NCBI GenBank assembly: GCA_944322835.1
Contig: CALUQF010000003.1
Coordinates: 1-36,087 of the forward strand
Origin: Candidatus Gastranaerophilales bacterium
Lineage (GTDB): Bacteria; Cyanobacteriota; Vampirovibrionia; Gastranaerophilales; Gastranaerophilaceae
Length of the DNA: 36,087 bases
Direction: 5' to 3'
A program made the translations under genes and the position numbers. Of this stretch, positions 1-8,260 are shown piece by piece. Each line of letters begins with the position of its first letter. The stretch's first letter is position 1. The notes beneath the pieces are model-generated. The model saw only the letters and a program-made list of their open reading frames with translations. It did no database searches and had not been told where the DNA came from.

Positions 1-17
1 ATTCTGACTTAAATTAA

Positions 18-1382
18 GTTAGCGCAACAAGTATTGTTGAAGGACTTAAGAAAAACGGATACCGTTATAAAGTATCAGAAGACCATCATTCAATTTTAGT
101 TCCGTCTAATGTTCGGGATGAAATGAGAGTTTTTGTTGCGGAAAATGATTTAATAAAAAACGAGGACAGCGGTTTTGAGCTATTGGACGATATGCAGTTG
201 GGCTCAACTGATTTTAAAAACAAACTCACAAGACAAAGAATTTTTCAAGGCGAGTTAACCCGTTCAATAGAAAAAATTGATGGTGTAAAATATGCGCGCG
301 TTCAGCTTGCAGAGCCGGAACGTTCAATTTTTGAAGATAATGACGCAAAACCTACTGCATCGGTTGTTTTGGTATTACAGCCGGGATATAAAATTAAAGC
401 CTCACAGGTTAAAGCAATAAAAAATCTTGTTGCTTATGCTGTACCGAGAATGACGCCAGAGCAAGTTTTTATAACAGACCAGAACGGAAACAGTCTTTCT
501 GATGAGACGTCTAAAAATTCTACCGATATGGAGAGTTTTAAATCAAATCTGGAAAAAGACACTGCAAAAAAAGTTTCTGACGTTTTAGAAAAAATAGTTG
601 GTAAAGGCAATGTATCCGTTCAGGTTAATGCTGATATTGATTTTAATTCGGCAAAAGCTACAATTGAAAGCTATATTCCTCTCGAAGGTAAAAGCGAAGG
701 AGTCGTAACAAGTTCTCAGACAGAGGTTGAGACTTACGAAAACCCGAATAATCTGCCTAATGCAACAGATGCAATGCGCAGAAACTTAAACTATTCTAAA
801 CAAAAAACGGCTGTAAACTACAGCGTATCAAAAGAAGTTAAACAGGTTGTTTACGCACCAGGCACAATAAAACGGCTTTCGATTGCGGTTGCAGTGAATA
901 AAATTTTGACAGACTCCGAAAAAGAAGAATTACGCGGCTTAATCCAATCGGCTTCCGGCGCTGATTTTTCGCGCGGAGACGTAATTTCTGTATCAGGATT
1001 ACAGTTTGAAGGAGCAACGATTGATAAAAAAGCTCAAGAAGCGTTTGCAGAACAATATCAGAAAGAACAAATGTTCTACTTTATTACATCTTCTGTAATA
1101 CCGCTTATCATAGTATTGATTCTTGGCTGTTTTGCGCTTTATATTCTGAAGAATTTCATATCCAAAATGCCTTCTTCAAGAAAACTTGAACGCCGAACTC
1201 AAGAAGAAATAATAGAGCAGCAGACCGAAGAGCCGGAGCCGGAAGAGGATATGCCAAGAATAGAATTAAGTAAAAAAGAGGTTAAGACTCAAAAAGAACA
1301 AAATATTAATGAGTTGAATGAAGCCGTAATGGCAGCTCCGGAGGAGGCAGCAAAATTGTTGACATCGTTTATTAAGGATTAG
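18..1382 (+). CDS. fliF: FliF, flagellar MS-ring protein (5' part missing, in-frame stop upstream)
   Basis: FliF forms the membrane MS ring that anchors the flagellar rotor and surrounds the export gate. The frame encodes the typical periplasmic ring-building region (QLAEPERSIF, YAVPRMTPEQV), the variable loop, a C-terminal transmembrane helix (residues ~318-342 counted from the ATG at 123) and an acidic cytoplasmic tail ending LLTSFIKD that normally binds FliG. Family similarity extends upstream of the first ATG at 123: codons 18-122 read VSATSIVEGLKKNGYRYK, a conserved FliF segment. Codons 3-14 read SDLN in the same frame, as in FliF (SDL..), but TAA at 15-17 interrupts it. The N-terminal membrane helix would lie outside the window. 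Either the gene carries a nonsense mutation, or the assembly has an error there. fliG follows after a 195-bp gap containing an inverted repeat. Confidence 0.9.
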   Translation, partial: VSATSIVEGLKKNGYRYKVSEDHHSILVPSNVRDEMRVFVAENDLIKNEDSGFELLDDMQLGSTDFKNKLTRQRIFQGELTRSIEKIDGVKYARVQLAEPERSIFEDNDAKPTASVVLVLQPGYKIKASQVKAIKNLVAYAVPRMTPEQVFITDQNGNSLSDETSKNSTDMESFKSNLEKDTAKKVSDVLEKIVGKGNVSVQVNADIDFNSAKATIESYIPLEGKSEGVVTSSQTEVETYENPNNLPNATDAMRRNLNYSKQKTAVNYSVSKEVKQVVYAPGTIKRLSIAVAVNKILTDSEKEELRGLIQSASGADFSRGDVISVSGLQFEGATIDKKAQEAFAEQYQKEQMFYFITSSVIPLIIVLILGCFALYILKNFISKMPSSRKLERRTQEEIIEQQTEEPEPEEDMPRIELSKKEVKTQKEQNINELNEAVMAAPEEAAKLLTSFIKD

Positions 1383-1577
1383 TGAGGGGGGAAGAGATGT
1401 GATTAAGTGACTGAGTGACTAAGTGGCTAAGAAGGTATATAAATTCCCCCATTGAAATTGAAGAGGGGGAGAGTTACGATAAGATAACAATTTGTACACG
1501 TAAAATTAATAAAGAAATTACAAATCTCCTAGTCACTCAGTCACTCAATCACTCCCTCCCCACAAAAGGAACACAAA
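1383..1577. repeat. Inverted repeat between fliF and fliG
   Basis: The gap contains two arms of about 24 bp, at 1399-1423 and 1529-1552, that are near-perfect reverse complements built on GTGACTGAGTGACT. Weaker G-rich/C-rich complementarity continues outward on both sides. A smaller C5/G5 hairpin sits inside (about 1443-1472). The structure looks like a small palindromic or MITE-like insertion within the flagellar operon, or a large transcript hairpin. No gene is supported here. The fliG start at 1578 has a modest AAGGA ribosome site just after the right arm. Confidence 0.7.
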
Positions 1578-2627
1578 ATGGGTATAGAAGAAATAAAAAA
1601 AGCAAAAGAAGAAGCCAAAAAGACAATAACGCGTCCGAGCCAGAAGGTCGCGGCGCTTTTGATTGCGCTTGGACCTACTACCGCTTCCGAAATACTTAAA
1701 AATATTAAAGATGAAGATTTACTGGAACAGATTACGCTTGATATTGCTAATTTGGGTAAAATCTCGGATGAAGATTTGAACGAGGTATTATTAGAATTCA
1801 AAACAGTATTTCAGGCAAAAAATTATGTTGCTCAGGGCGGTATTGGATATGCAAAACAGCTTTTAGCCCAGACCTACGGAGAGCAGGAAGCGTCTAAACT
1901 TCTAGAAAAAGTAAACGCAATGGTTAATACTAACCCGTTTTATTTTCTTAACGAAGCAGACCCTTCCCAGCTTGCGAACACATTTGCTTCTGAAAACCCG
2001 CAACTCTTAGCTTTAATACTTGCATATTTGAGACCGGAATTATCAGCACAGGTTCTTGCGTTTTTGCCGCCGGATGTTCAGGCGGTTGTATCAATGAGAA
2101 TTGCAGATATGACACCGACAAACCCGGAAATCTTGTCTACAATTGAAGATATAGTTGAGCGTAAATTCTCGGCTCTTTTGGTTCAGGATTTCTCAAATGC
2201 AGGAGGTGTAGAGTCTTTGGCGAATATTCTCAACTGCTGCGACAGAGGTACAGAAAAGAATATTATGGAATGGCTGGACATTGAAAACCAAAAAATGGCT
2301 CAGGAAGTCCGTGACTTGATGTTCGTATTTGAAGATATTATTATTCTTGATGACAGAGCAATTCAGAGACTCCTTAGAGAAATTGATACAAAACAGCTTG
2401 CTCTTGCGCTTAAGGGTACAAAAGATGAGATTAAGGAAAAAATCTTCAAGAACATGTCAGAACGTGCAAAACAAATGCTTACGGATGATATGGAATATCT
2501 GGGCCCTGTCCGTGCAAAAGAAGTTCAGGAGGCTCAAACAGGAATTGTTAATGCTATCAGAAATCTTGAAGCAACAGGTGAAATTACTATTACGCGTGCA
2601 AGTGTTGAGGATGAATTAATTGAGTAG
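1578..2627 (+). CDS. fliG: FliG, flagellar motor switch protein
   Basis: FliG sits between the FliF ring and FliM in the C ring and carries the torque-generating face that contacts the stator. The 349-residue length is normal. The middle-domain EHPQ motif appears as ENPQ (139-142). It is followed by the AxVLAFLP-type helix and the C-terminal motor segment around MFVFEDIIILDDRAIQ (248-263), whose acidic and basic residues (D258, D259, R260, R267) match the family. The start is ATG with AAGGA upstream. The last codons overlap the TTG start of fliH, which suggests translational coupling. Confidence 0.96.
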   Translation: MGIEEIKKAKEEAKKTITRPSQKVAALLIALGPTTASEILKNIKDEDLLEQITLDIANLGKISDEDLNEVLLEFKTVFQAKNYVAQGGIGYAKQLLAQTYGEQEASKLLEKVNAMVNTNPFYFLNEADPSQLANTFASENPQLLALILAYLRPELSAQVLAFLPPDVQAVVSMRIADMTPTNPEILSTIEDIVERKFSALLVQDFSNAGGVESLANILNCCDRGTEKNIMEWLDIENQKMAQEVRDLMFVFEDIIILDDRAIQRLLREIDTKQLALALKGTKDEIKEKIFKNMSERAKQMLTDDMEYLGPVRAKEVQEAQTGIVNAIRNLEATGEITITRASVEDELIE

Positions 2628-3378
2628 CAACAGGATAAAAGGTCAGGAAATTCAGATGGGCGAAAGTTTTGTTTTGCCCGTAGAACAAACGCGTGTTACA
2701 AGGCAGCAGGCGAAAGTCCAGCAAATTATAGAGGAAACTGACGCTAAAGCTCAACAGATTCTTGCAAATGCCGAAAATAAATCACAGGTCATAATTCAAA
2801 CTGCCAATAATGAGGCGGAAAGGATTATTGAAGATGCAAGAAAAAAGGCCCAGAAAGAGTATGAGACAATAAAAAAACAGGCTTATGATGAAGGGTTCAA
2901 AAAAGGCGAGCAGGATGGACTTTATAAATTCCAAAACGATGCAAAAGAAGGGTTAAAATCATTAGAGACTCTTGCAAGCTCATCTTACGAGATGAAAAAA
3001 AATATTATTGATTCCGCGTCCCGTGATATTGTTGATTTGGTTGGTGCTATTGCAGACAAAGTATGCCACCAAAAATTCAATAGCAAAGTGCTTTATAGAA
3101 TAACGGTCGATGCAATAAAACAGCTTAATGATAAAGAAACGATTACAGTCATTGTAAACCCAAAGCTTGTGGAAAATATTAATAAACTTGTCCCGGAGTT
3201 TAAGAATGAATTCCCGAAATTGCAAACATTTAAAATTTTGGAAGATAATTCAATCTCTCCTGACGGTGTGATAGTAGAAACTCCTTCAACACGGCTTGAT
3301 TCAAGGATTTCATCCCAGATAGCAGAGATTACCGAAAAAATGATTACGGGTACAGAAGATGAGCTGGAACAAAAATAA
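2620..3378 (+). CDS. fliH: FliH-like flagellar export ATPase regulator
   Basis: FliH binds the export ATPase FliI as a dimer and links it to the C ring. The 252-residue protein has a long charged coiled-coil segment (about residues 25-100, rich in A, E, K and Q, with repeated Ala heptads). A compact C-terminal domain (about 125-245) resembles FliH and V-ATPase E subunits. Sequence identity within this family is always low, so the call leans on position between fliG and fliI. The chosen start is TTG at 2620, with GAGG about nine bases upstream and overlapping the fliG stop. An ATG at 2656 is the alternative. The 3' end overlaps fliI by 20 bp. Confidence 0.85.
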   Translation: MSSNRIKGQEIQMGESFVLPVEQTRVTRQQAKVQQIIEETDAKAQQILANAENKSQVIIQTANNEAERIIEDARKKAQKEYETIKKQAYDEGFKKGEQDGLYKFQNDAKEGLKSLETLASSSYEMKKNIIDSASRDIVDLVGAIADKVCHQKFNSKVLYRITVDAIKQLNDKETITVIVNPKLVENINKLVPEFKNEFPKLQTFKILEDNSISPDGVIVETPSTRLDSRISSQIAEITEKMITGTEDELEQK

Positions 3379-4684
3379 ATACTTCGAGATTATAAAAAAT
3401 ACCCGCTCTATTAGAGAAATTGGTAAAATAACGGAAATTATCGGACTAACGATAGAATCTGACGGGCCAAAATCTTCTATCGGCGACTTATGCTATATTT
3501 ATAATAATTATGATGACGAGCCGACAATGGCCGAAGTTGTAGGATTTAAGCGCGACAAAATTCTTTTGATGCCTCTTGCTAATCCGGATGGTATCCGCCC
3601 GGGCGCTCTGGTTGTTAATACGGGAGGCGCGATGAAAATCGGAGTCGGAAATCAGCTCATAGGGCGCGTACTGGACGGGCTTGGCAGGCCGATTGATACT
3701 TTAGGAGATATTAGGTTTTCAGAATACCGCTCTACAAGAGCCGAAGCGATTAATCCTTTGAAACGTAAACGGATTTCCGAACCTTTAGCTCTCGGAATAA
3801 AATCCGTAGACGGCTTTATGACACTTGGAAAAGGCCAAAGAATGGGGATTTTTGCGGGTTCTGGCGTTGGGAAAAGTACAACTATCGGTATGATGGCAAA
3901 AAATACCGCTGCCGATTTGAATGTCATAGCGCTGATAGGTGAACGCGGACGTGAGGTTAAAGAATTTATTGAAGAAATATTAGGCCCTGAAGGTATGAAA
4001 CGCTCGATTGTCGTTGCTGCAACATCGGAGCAGCCATCTTTGGTTAAGATAAAAGCCGCTTTTGTTGCAACATCTATTGCAGAATATTTCAGAGATAAAG
4101 GGCTGGACGTTTTGTTTATGCTGGATAGTGTAACCCGTATTGCAATGGCACAAAGAGAAGTTGGGCTTGCAATCGGCGAGCCGCCTGCTACCAGAGGTTA
4201 TACACCGTCTGTATTTGCTCTTATGCCTAAATTAATGGAAAGAGCCGGAACAAACGAGTTTGGAACCATTACGGGGTTGTATACCGTACTTGTTGAGGGT
4301 GATGATTTTAACGAACCTATTTCCGATACTGCAAGAAGTATTTTAGACGGGCATATTGTGCTATCAAGAGATTTGGCGCATAAAAACCATTACCCGGCCG
4401 TTGATGTTCTGCAATCCCTGAGTCGTGTTATGGGAGATGTTACGACTAAAGAACACAGAGAAGCTGCCGGAAATATCAGGAATTTACTTGCCGTACATAA
4501 GAAAAACGAAGATTTGATTAATATTGGCGCCTATGTTAAAGGCTCTGACCCGGTTTGTGATAAGGCTATTGCTTTAATGGGAAATATTGATGGGTTTTTA
4601 ATGCAAACAACGGGTGAAAAAGTTGAGTATCAGGAAACAGTCGATAGGCTTTTACAACTTAATCAGCTTGCCGGCGGGGGATAG
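3359..4684 (+). CDS. fliI: FliI, flagellum-specific export ATPase
   Basis: FliI is the F1-beta-like ATPase that powers or primes flagellar type III export. At 441 residues it has the full family length. The Walker A motif GSGVGKST is at 167-174, the GERGREV signature at 194-200 and Walker B VLFMLDSVTR at 251-260. These are followed by the family pattern GEPPATRGYTPSVF. The flagellar neighbours fliF, fliG and fliH favour a flagellar role over an injectisome role. The start overlaps the end of fliH, implying coupled translation. The expected fliJ does not follow. Confidence 0.96.
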   Translation: MSWNKNKYFEIIKNTRSIREIGKITEIIGLTIESDGPKSSIGDLCYIYNNYDDEPTMAEVVGFKRDKILLMPLANPDGIRPGALVVNTGGAMKIGVGNQLIGRVLDGLGRPIDTLGDIRFSEYRSTRAEAINPLKRKRISEPLALGIKSVDGFMTLGKGQRMGIFAGSGVGKSTTIGMMAKNTAADLNVIALIGERGREVKEFIEEILGPEGMKRSIVVAATSEQPSLVKIKAAFVATSIAEYFRDKGLDVLFMLDSVTRIAMAQREVGLAIGEPPATRGYTPSVFALMPKLMERAGTNEFGTITGLYTVLVEGDDFNEPISDTARSILDGHIVLSRDLAHKNHYPAVDVLQSLSRVMGDVTTKEHREAAGNIRNLLAVHKKNEDLINIGAYVKGSDPVCDKAIALMGNIDGFLMQTTGEKVEYQETVDRLLQLNQLAGGG

Positions 4685-4717
4685 CAAAAAATTTTTTTTT
4701 TGTGTTTTATAACTGAT

Positions 4718-5464
4718 ATGATGAAGTTAAGTATTAATAAAAGCAAGGCATTTTTGCCGTTATCAATGTCAAAGGGAACCACGGAGCAAAGACTGCAAAA
4801 AGCGCGGTTATTGAACTTGAGATTTTACGATAATCTCTTGGATAAGTTTGATAACAGAGAAGTGAAACCTTCTGTGTTTAAAAGAGTTTTAAAAGAGACA
4901 AGCGGTACAAAGCCCGGTGTTGAAATTTTTGATTCTAAGGATTCAAGGAAAGCTTTTCTTACGCCTATACTCGGAAGCGTCAGGAAAATAAGAGGTTATG
5001 CCTTATATCTTCCGCTCACAATTTGGGATGGCAATATCAGGCAAAGTTCGACACGTCTGTTTCTAAAAGAAACCCAAAGATTTTTTAATGAAATGTGTAA
5101 GCCGAAATTTTTAACCCGTAATATTGCTATGTTCAATAAGCACTATAATGTAAGGGAAGCACAAGAATTCTATTCAAAAAACATTGAAGGGAAGCAAGTT
5201 TTAACGGCGGAAAAACTTGATGAATTTTTGAAGGATAAAAAGGCGGATGAAAAAATAAATACTTTGCAATTTTTGAGGTATACTCTACAAGGCGACAAAA
5301 ACGTCAGTCAGGCTCAATATGGAATTGATAAGCATATTGAAAAAGCCGAGCATTTACAGTTCCCGAATAAGAGCTATGATTTGTCGGAATATCAATATGA
5401 TGAAAAATTGAATCTGTTAAATCAAAGATTGAAAGAAGTAATTCAAATCCAAAGAAAAAAATAA
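4718..5464 (+). CDS. Hypothetical protein downstream of fliI
   Basis: I do not recognise this 248-residue basic protein. It begins MMKLSINKSKAFLPLS, has no signal peptide or membrane segment, and is predicted mainly helical with many Lys, Glu and Gln (for example LTAEKLDEFLKDKKADEK). It occupies the usual fliJ position but is far longer than FliJ and lacks its uninterrupted coiled coil, so fliJ is not supported. The ATG pair at 4718/4721 was chosen because the upstream TTG at 4700 sits in a run of ten T's. No clear ribosome site is visible. Its N-terminus (M-K-L-x-I-N) loosely recalls the short-motif hypotheticals found later in the window. Confidence 0.7.
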   Translation: MMKLSINKSKAFLPLSMSKGTTEQRLQKARLLNLRFYDNLLDKFDNREVKPSVFKRVLKETSGTKPGVEIFDSKDSRKAFLTPILGSVRKIRGYALYLPLTIWDGNIRQSSTRLFLKETQRFFNEMCKPKFLTRNIAMFNKHYNVREAQEFYSKNIEGKQVLTAEKLDEFLKDKKADEKINTLQFLRYTLQGDKNVSQAQYGIDKHIEKAEHLQFPNKSYDLSEYQYDEKLNLLNQRLKEVIQIQRKK

Positions 5465-5488
5465 ACAGGGTATAAATTTATACCCTGT
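5465..5488 (-). terminator. Rho-independent terminator of the truncated acyltransferase
   Basis: A perfect 24-nt palindrome, ACAGGGTATAAA joined to its reverse complement, is followed on the minus strand by TTATTTTTTTC. That gives a stem plus T-tract just past the 5501 stop. On the plus strand no T-run follows, so it primarily serves the minus-strand gene. Confidence 0.75.
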
Positions 5489-5500
5489 ATGAATTTAGGT

Positions 5501-5905
5501 TCATCTGGAGTTTTTGAATATCTGATAATTTTGTAAGTCTCTGAAATTCCAGTTAATATCATTTTTGATAATTTTTGCCGGATTTCCTGCTATGATTACA
5601 TTTGTTTCATTAAATTTTCTGGTAACAATACTTCCCCATCCGATAATACTGTCATCAGAAACTTTAGTATTTTTACCTATTTTTACGTCTTTGCCAATCC
5701 AAACATGGTTTCCGATTTCGATTGATTTACCGTAATTTATTGCGTTACCATCCAAATCTGTAATTGTATGAACATCTGTACACCAAATATCAATTTCCCA
5801 GGATATCATGCAGTTATTGCCGATAGTTATTGACGTATTGTCATCTTGCAAAAATAATCTTGCGCCGCATACAACAACATCATTATCTATCTCTATATTA
5901 CTAAA
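5501..5905 (-). pseudogene. 5'-truncated hexapeptide-repeat acyltransferase
   Basis: The encoded segment is the C-terminal part of a left-handed beta-helix O-acetyltransferase (WbbJ/maltose-acetyltransferase type). It shows repeated I-x-I-G-x turns (SITIGNNC, SIEIGNHVWIGKDVKIG), the catalytic-type His in CTDVHTI, and the closing VIIAGNPAKIIK motif. The first usable start is a TTG at 5851, but hexapeptide-like coding (DVVVCGARLFLQDD) continues upstream to 5905, where TAA closes the frame. The N-terminal turns are missing. A dispersed repeat element begins only about 10-15 bp beyond the break, so repeat-associated rearrangement probably destroyed the gene. Polysaccharide modification is the usual role of the family. 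Confidence 0.75.
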
Positions 5906-5914
5906 TTATTTTAA

Positions 5915-6005
5915 TAAGCCTGTAGGTTTTGGAAATCTATGATTACCGAAACATCATTACTTATGTTTTTGATGCGGTAAATCACAGATTTGCCGCATCC
6001 TACAA
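5915..6005. repeat. Dispersed palindromic element, copy 1
   Basis: About 90 bp here match 15841-15934 in reverse orientation. The core is a hairpin at 5971-5999 with arms GATGCGGTAAATC / GATTTGCCGCATC. The shared outer sequence includes TGTAGGTTTTGG and GATTACCGAAACAT. The outer ends are roughly complementary (CCTGTAGG / CCTACAAG). A shorter relative of the hairpin lies at 12076-12104. Confidence 0.8.
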
Positions 6006-6283
6006 GACTTCACGTGATTTTAAATTTGAAGACAGCTGGGAAGTCGGACTCCGGGATTTTCAGGAGTTGAATAAGAATAATAAAAAGAGAGCATAGCCGT
6101 TTTATGTATCAAAATTTTTGAACTTAAATATAACAAATCTATACATTCTTGTCCATGCCAGCCAACAAAAGTTTTATCTTTAATCTCCAATATTTTGGGT
6201 GAAAGAACTACTATTCCTGTTTGACTATATTTTAGCAATACATTAAAATTACAGTTATGTAAAAAATATTACTGGAGAAATGT
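6006..6283. other. Non-coding or decayed stretch
   Basis: No convincing gene. A minus-strand frame of about 72 codons (6020-6238, TTG start) runs into sequence next to the repeat and has no ribosome site. Its upstream part (KTFVGWHGQEC) might be a gene remnant, but I cannot assign it to a family. A strong Shine-Dalgarno (TGGAGAAATGT) for the next gene lies at its right edge. Confidence 0.4.
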
Positions 6284-6475
6284 ATGAACGAAAAATTCGA
6301 AAACAAATTATGTATGATAGGTGCAAAGATTAATATAATTGAAACACTATCACGAGTATTACTGGAATGTATAAGAAATGGTGAATATGGAAATGTAGAT
6401 ATTGAACATCTTGCAATAATATTGCAAAATCGAATTAAAGACCTAGATTATAGATACAAAAGCCTAAATCTATAG
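6284..6475 (+). CDS. Small hypothetical protein (63 aa)
   Basis: A 63-residue helical, soluble protein of unknown function (MNEKFENKL...YRYKSLNL). It has no Cys pair or membrane segment beyond a single Cys near the N-terminus and one in the centre. It is supported by a good ribosome site, GGAG followed by eight bases and ATG, and by ending exactly next to the convergent oadG stop. Its pattern of acidic and aliphatic residues would suit a small regulatory or adaptor protein, but no family is recognised. Confidence 0.65.
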   Translation: MNEKFENKLCMIGAKINIIETLSRVLLECIRNGEYGNVDIEHLAIILQNRIKDLDYRYKSLNL

Positions 6476-6706
6476 TTATACTGACTTAGTAGCATAAGCA
6501 CAGGCTACTGCAAGCGCAATTTCTTCATCATTGTTTGGAGATTTCTTCTCTACAGGCAGCTCTTCAGGAAAGAATTTGTTAACAACTTTTTGCATAAAGA
6601 TGGAATTCAATTTCATTACCCAAATCATTACTGTCAGGAAGACGAAAACTGTCCCCATTCCGATTATCATAACAAATAAACCTTCTTTTAATAATGAGAT
6701 ATCCAT
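6476..6706 (-). CDS. oadG: OadG-like sodium-pump decarboxylase gamma subunit
   Basis: The gamma subunit of Na+-pumping oxaloacetate/methylmalonyl-CoA decarboxylases anchors the alpha subunit to the membrane beta subunit. This 76-residue protein fits: a single N-terminal membrane helix with the family's GMGTVFVFLTVMIW pattern (about residues 13-32), a short linker, and a soluble tail with EEIALAVACAYA. The start ATG at 6706 has AAAGGAGAG upstream. No alpha or beta subunit lies within the window, so partners must be encoded elsewhere. Confidence 0.8.
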   Translation of the reverse strand: MDISLLKEGLFVMIIGMGTVFVFLTVMIWVMKLNSIFMQKVVNKFFPEELPVEKKSPNNDEEIALAVACAYATKSV

Positions 6707-6871
6707 CTTCTCTCCTTTTTTAAATTTTCTTTTGTTTTTAATTTTACTACAAATATAAATAAAATTTCATTTCCCCCAAATAAAGCACCATTACTATACA
6801 TGTAACCCTTGAAAAATAAATTTGATTTAGTACAATTTTGATAAGGGTATAAAAATAAGAAAGGGATTAGC

Positions 6872-8260
6872 ATGCTTAAACTGAACTGCAGAAACACAGA
6901 TTCGGCGATTATAGGCGAGGAAAACGGCTTAAACTTAAATGAAGAGTTTGAAAATTATAAAGACAGAATTGCAGATATCATCAAAAGTTTAAACCAGCGC
7001 AAAGATAAACCCGGACAGTGGCTGCAGTGGATGAATTTAGGCTATAACGAAGAGACCGTATGGTATGTTAAAGAATTTGCCTCTATGGTTGAAGGCAGAT
7101 TTGATAATATTCTTGTTTTAGGAATAGGCGGTTCGGCTTTGGGTGGAATTGCTGTTACAGAAGCTTTGCTAAAACCTTATTGGAACCTTTTGACACCGGA
7201 GCTGAGAAACGGGCTTCCAAGAATTTTCTTTTTAGACAATATTGACCCTGACAGCATAAGCGGCCTTTTGCAGGTTTTGGATTTGAAAAGAACATTAGTT
7301 AATGTTATCACCAAATCCGGCTCTACTGCCGAGACAATGTCTCAATATATGATTATCAAAAATCTTATGGAGCAGGAACTCGGGGATGATTACAGAAAGA
7401 ATTTTGTAGCAACAACTGACAAAAAAATGGGTGTTTTAAGACAGCTTGCTGATCAGGAAGGGTATAAAACATTCTTTGTACCGGATGATGTCGGCGGCAG
7501 ATTTTCGGTATTTTCAGCCGTAGGCCTTGTTCCGTTTGCGCTTGTCGGATTGGATATTGACCAGCTTATGAACGGAATTAAGGATATGGATTTGGCTTTA
7601 AAAAATACTGATATTCATCAGAATATTGCAGCGCAGGGTGCTTTAGTACAGTATCTTTTAGATACAAAAAAAGGTAAAAATATTTCCGTTATGATGCCAT
7701 ATTCAAGCAGATTAAAATATGTTTCGGATTGGTTTGTTCAATTATGGGCAGAATCTCTGGGTAAAGAATATAACCTTAACGGTGAAAAGGTTAATGTAGG
7801 GCCGACTCCGGTTAAAGCTCTCGGAGCAACAGACCAGCACTCTATGATTCAGTTATATAATGAGGGGCCTAATAATAAAGTTATCACTTTTATCAGAGTG
7901 GAAAATTTTGATACAGAATTAGAAATCCCAAGGATTTTCGAATACACGGGAATCGGATACTTGGGCGGTAAAACTATTAATGCTCTTATTAATGCTGAGG
8001 CTGATTCTACACGTGTAACTTTAGCGGATTGTGCACGTCCTACTATGACGATTACTTTAGAAAAAATTGATGAATATAATGTTGCACAGCTTCTTTATAT
8101 GCTTGAGGTTCAAACCGCTATTGCCGGTGAATTATATAATATAGATACATTTAACCAGCCGGGAGTCGAGCAGGCAAAGAATTATACGTATGCTCTTATG
8201 GGGCGTGCAGGATATGAAGAGTCTGCAAATATACTACAGGAAAAAATGGTTTCCGTTTAA
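6872..8260 (+). CDS. pgi: Glucose-6-phosphate isomerase
   Basis: Interconverts glucose 6-phosphate and fructose 6-phosphate in glycolysis/gluconeogenesis in the cytosol. The 462 residues match the shorter bacterial PGI type. Visible signatures are the first SIS-domain phosphate loop VLGIGGSALGG (about 81-91), the KSGSTAET loop, the GGRFSVFSAVG active-site stretch, and GATDQHSMIQLYNEG carrying the catalytic His. The ATG has AAAGGGA eight bases upstream. The 3' end overlaps the convergent membrane-protein gene by four bases. Confidence 0.97.
   Translation: MLKLNCRNTDSAIIGEENGLNLNEEFENYKDRIADIIKSLNQRKDKPGQWLQWMNLGYNEETVWYVKEFASMVEGRFDNILVLGIGGSALGGIAVTEALLKPYWNLLTPELRNGLPRIFFLDNIDPDSISGLLQVLDLKRTLVNVITKSGSTAETMSQYMIIKNLMEQELGDDYRKNFVATTDKKMGVLRQLADQEGYKTFFVPDDVGGRFSVFSAVGLVPFALVGLDIDQLMNGIKDMDLALKNTDIHQNIAAQGALVQYLLDTKKGKNISVMMPYSSRLKYVSDWFVQLWAESLGKEYNLNGEKVNVGPTPVKALGATDQHSMIQLYNEGPNNKVITFIRVENFDTELEIPRIFEYTGIGYLGGKTINALINAEADSTRVTLADCARPTMTITLEKIDEYNVAQLLYMLEVQTAIAGELYNIDTFNQPGVEQAKNYTYALMGRAGYEESANILQEKMVSV

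Noticed and set aside
1415-1699. Plus-strand open frame between fliF and fliG
   Set aside because: Covers the inverted repeat and then the fliG start in the wrong frame.
4718-5464. FliJ assignment by position after fliI
   Set aside because: Too long, not a continuous coiled coil and without the FliJ N-terminal pattern.
6020-6238. Minus-strand frame of 72 codons, possible gene
   Set aside because: TTG start without ribosome site, tail encoded by repeat-adjacent DNA, no recognisable family. Kept only as a possible remnant.
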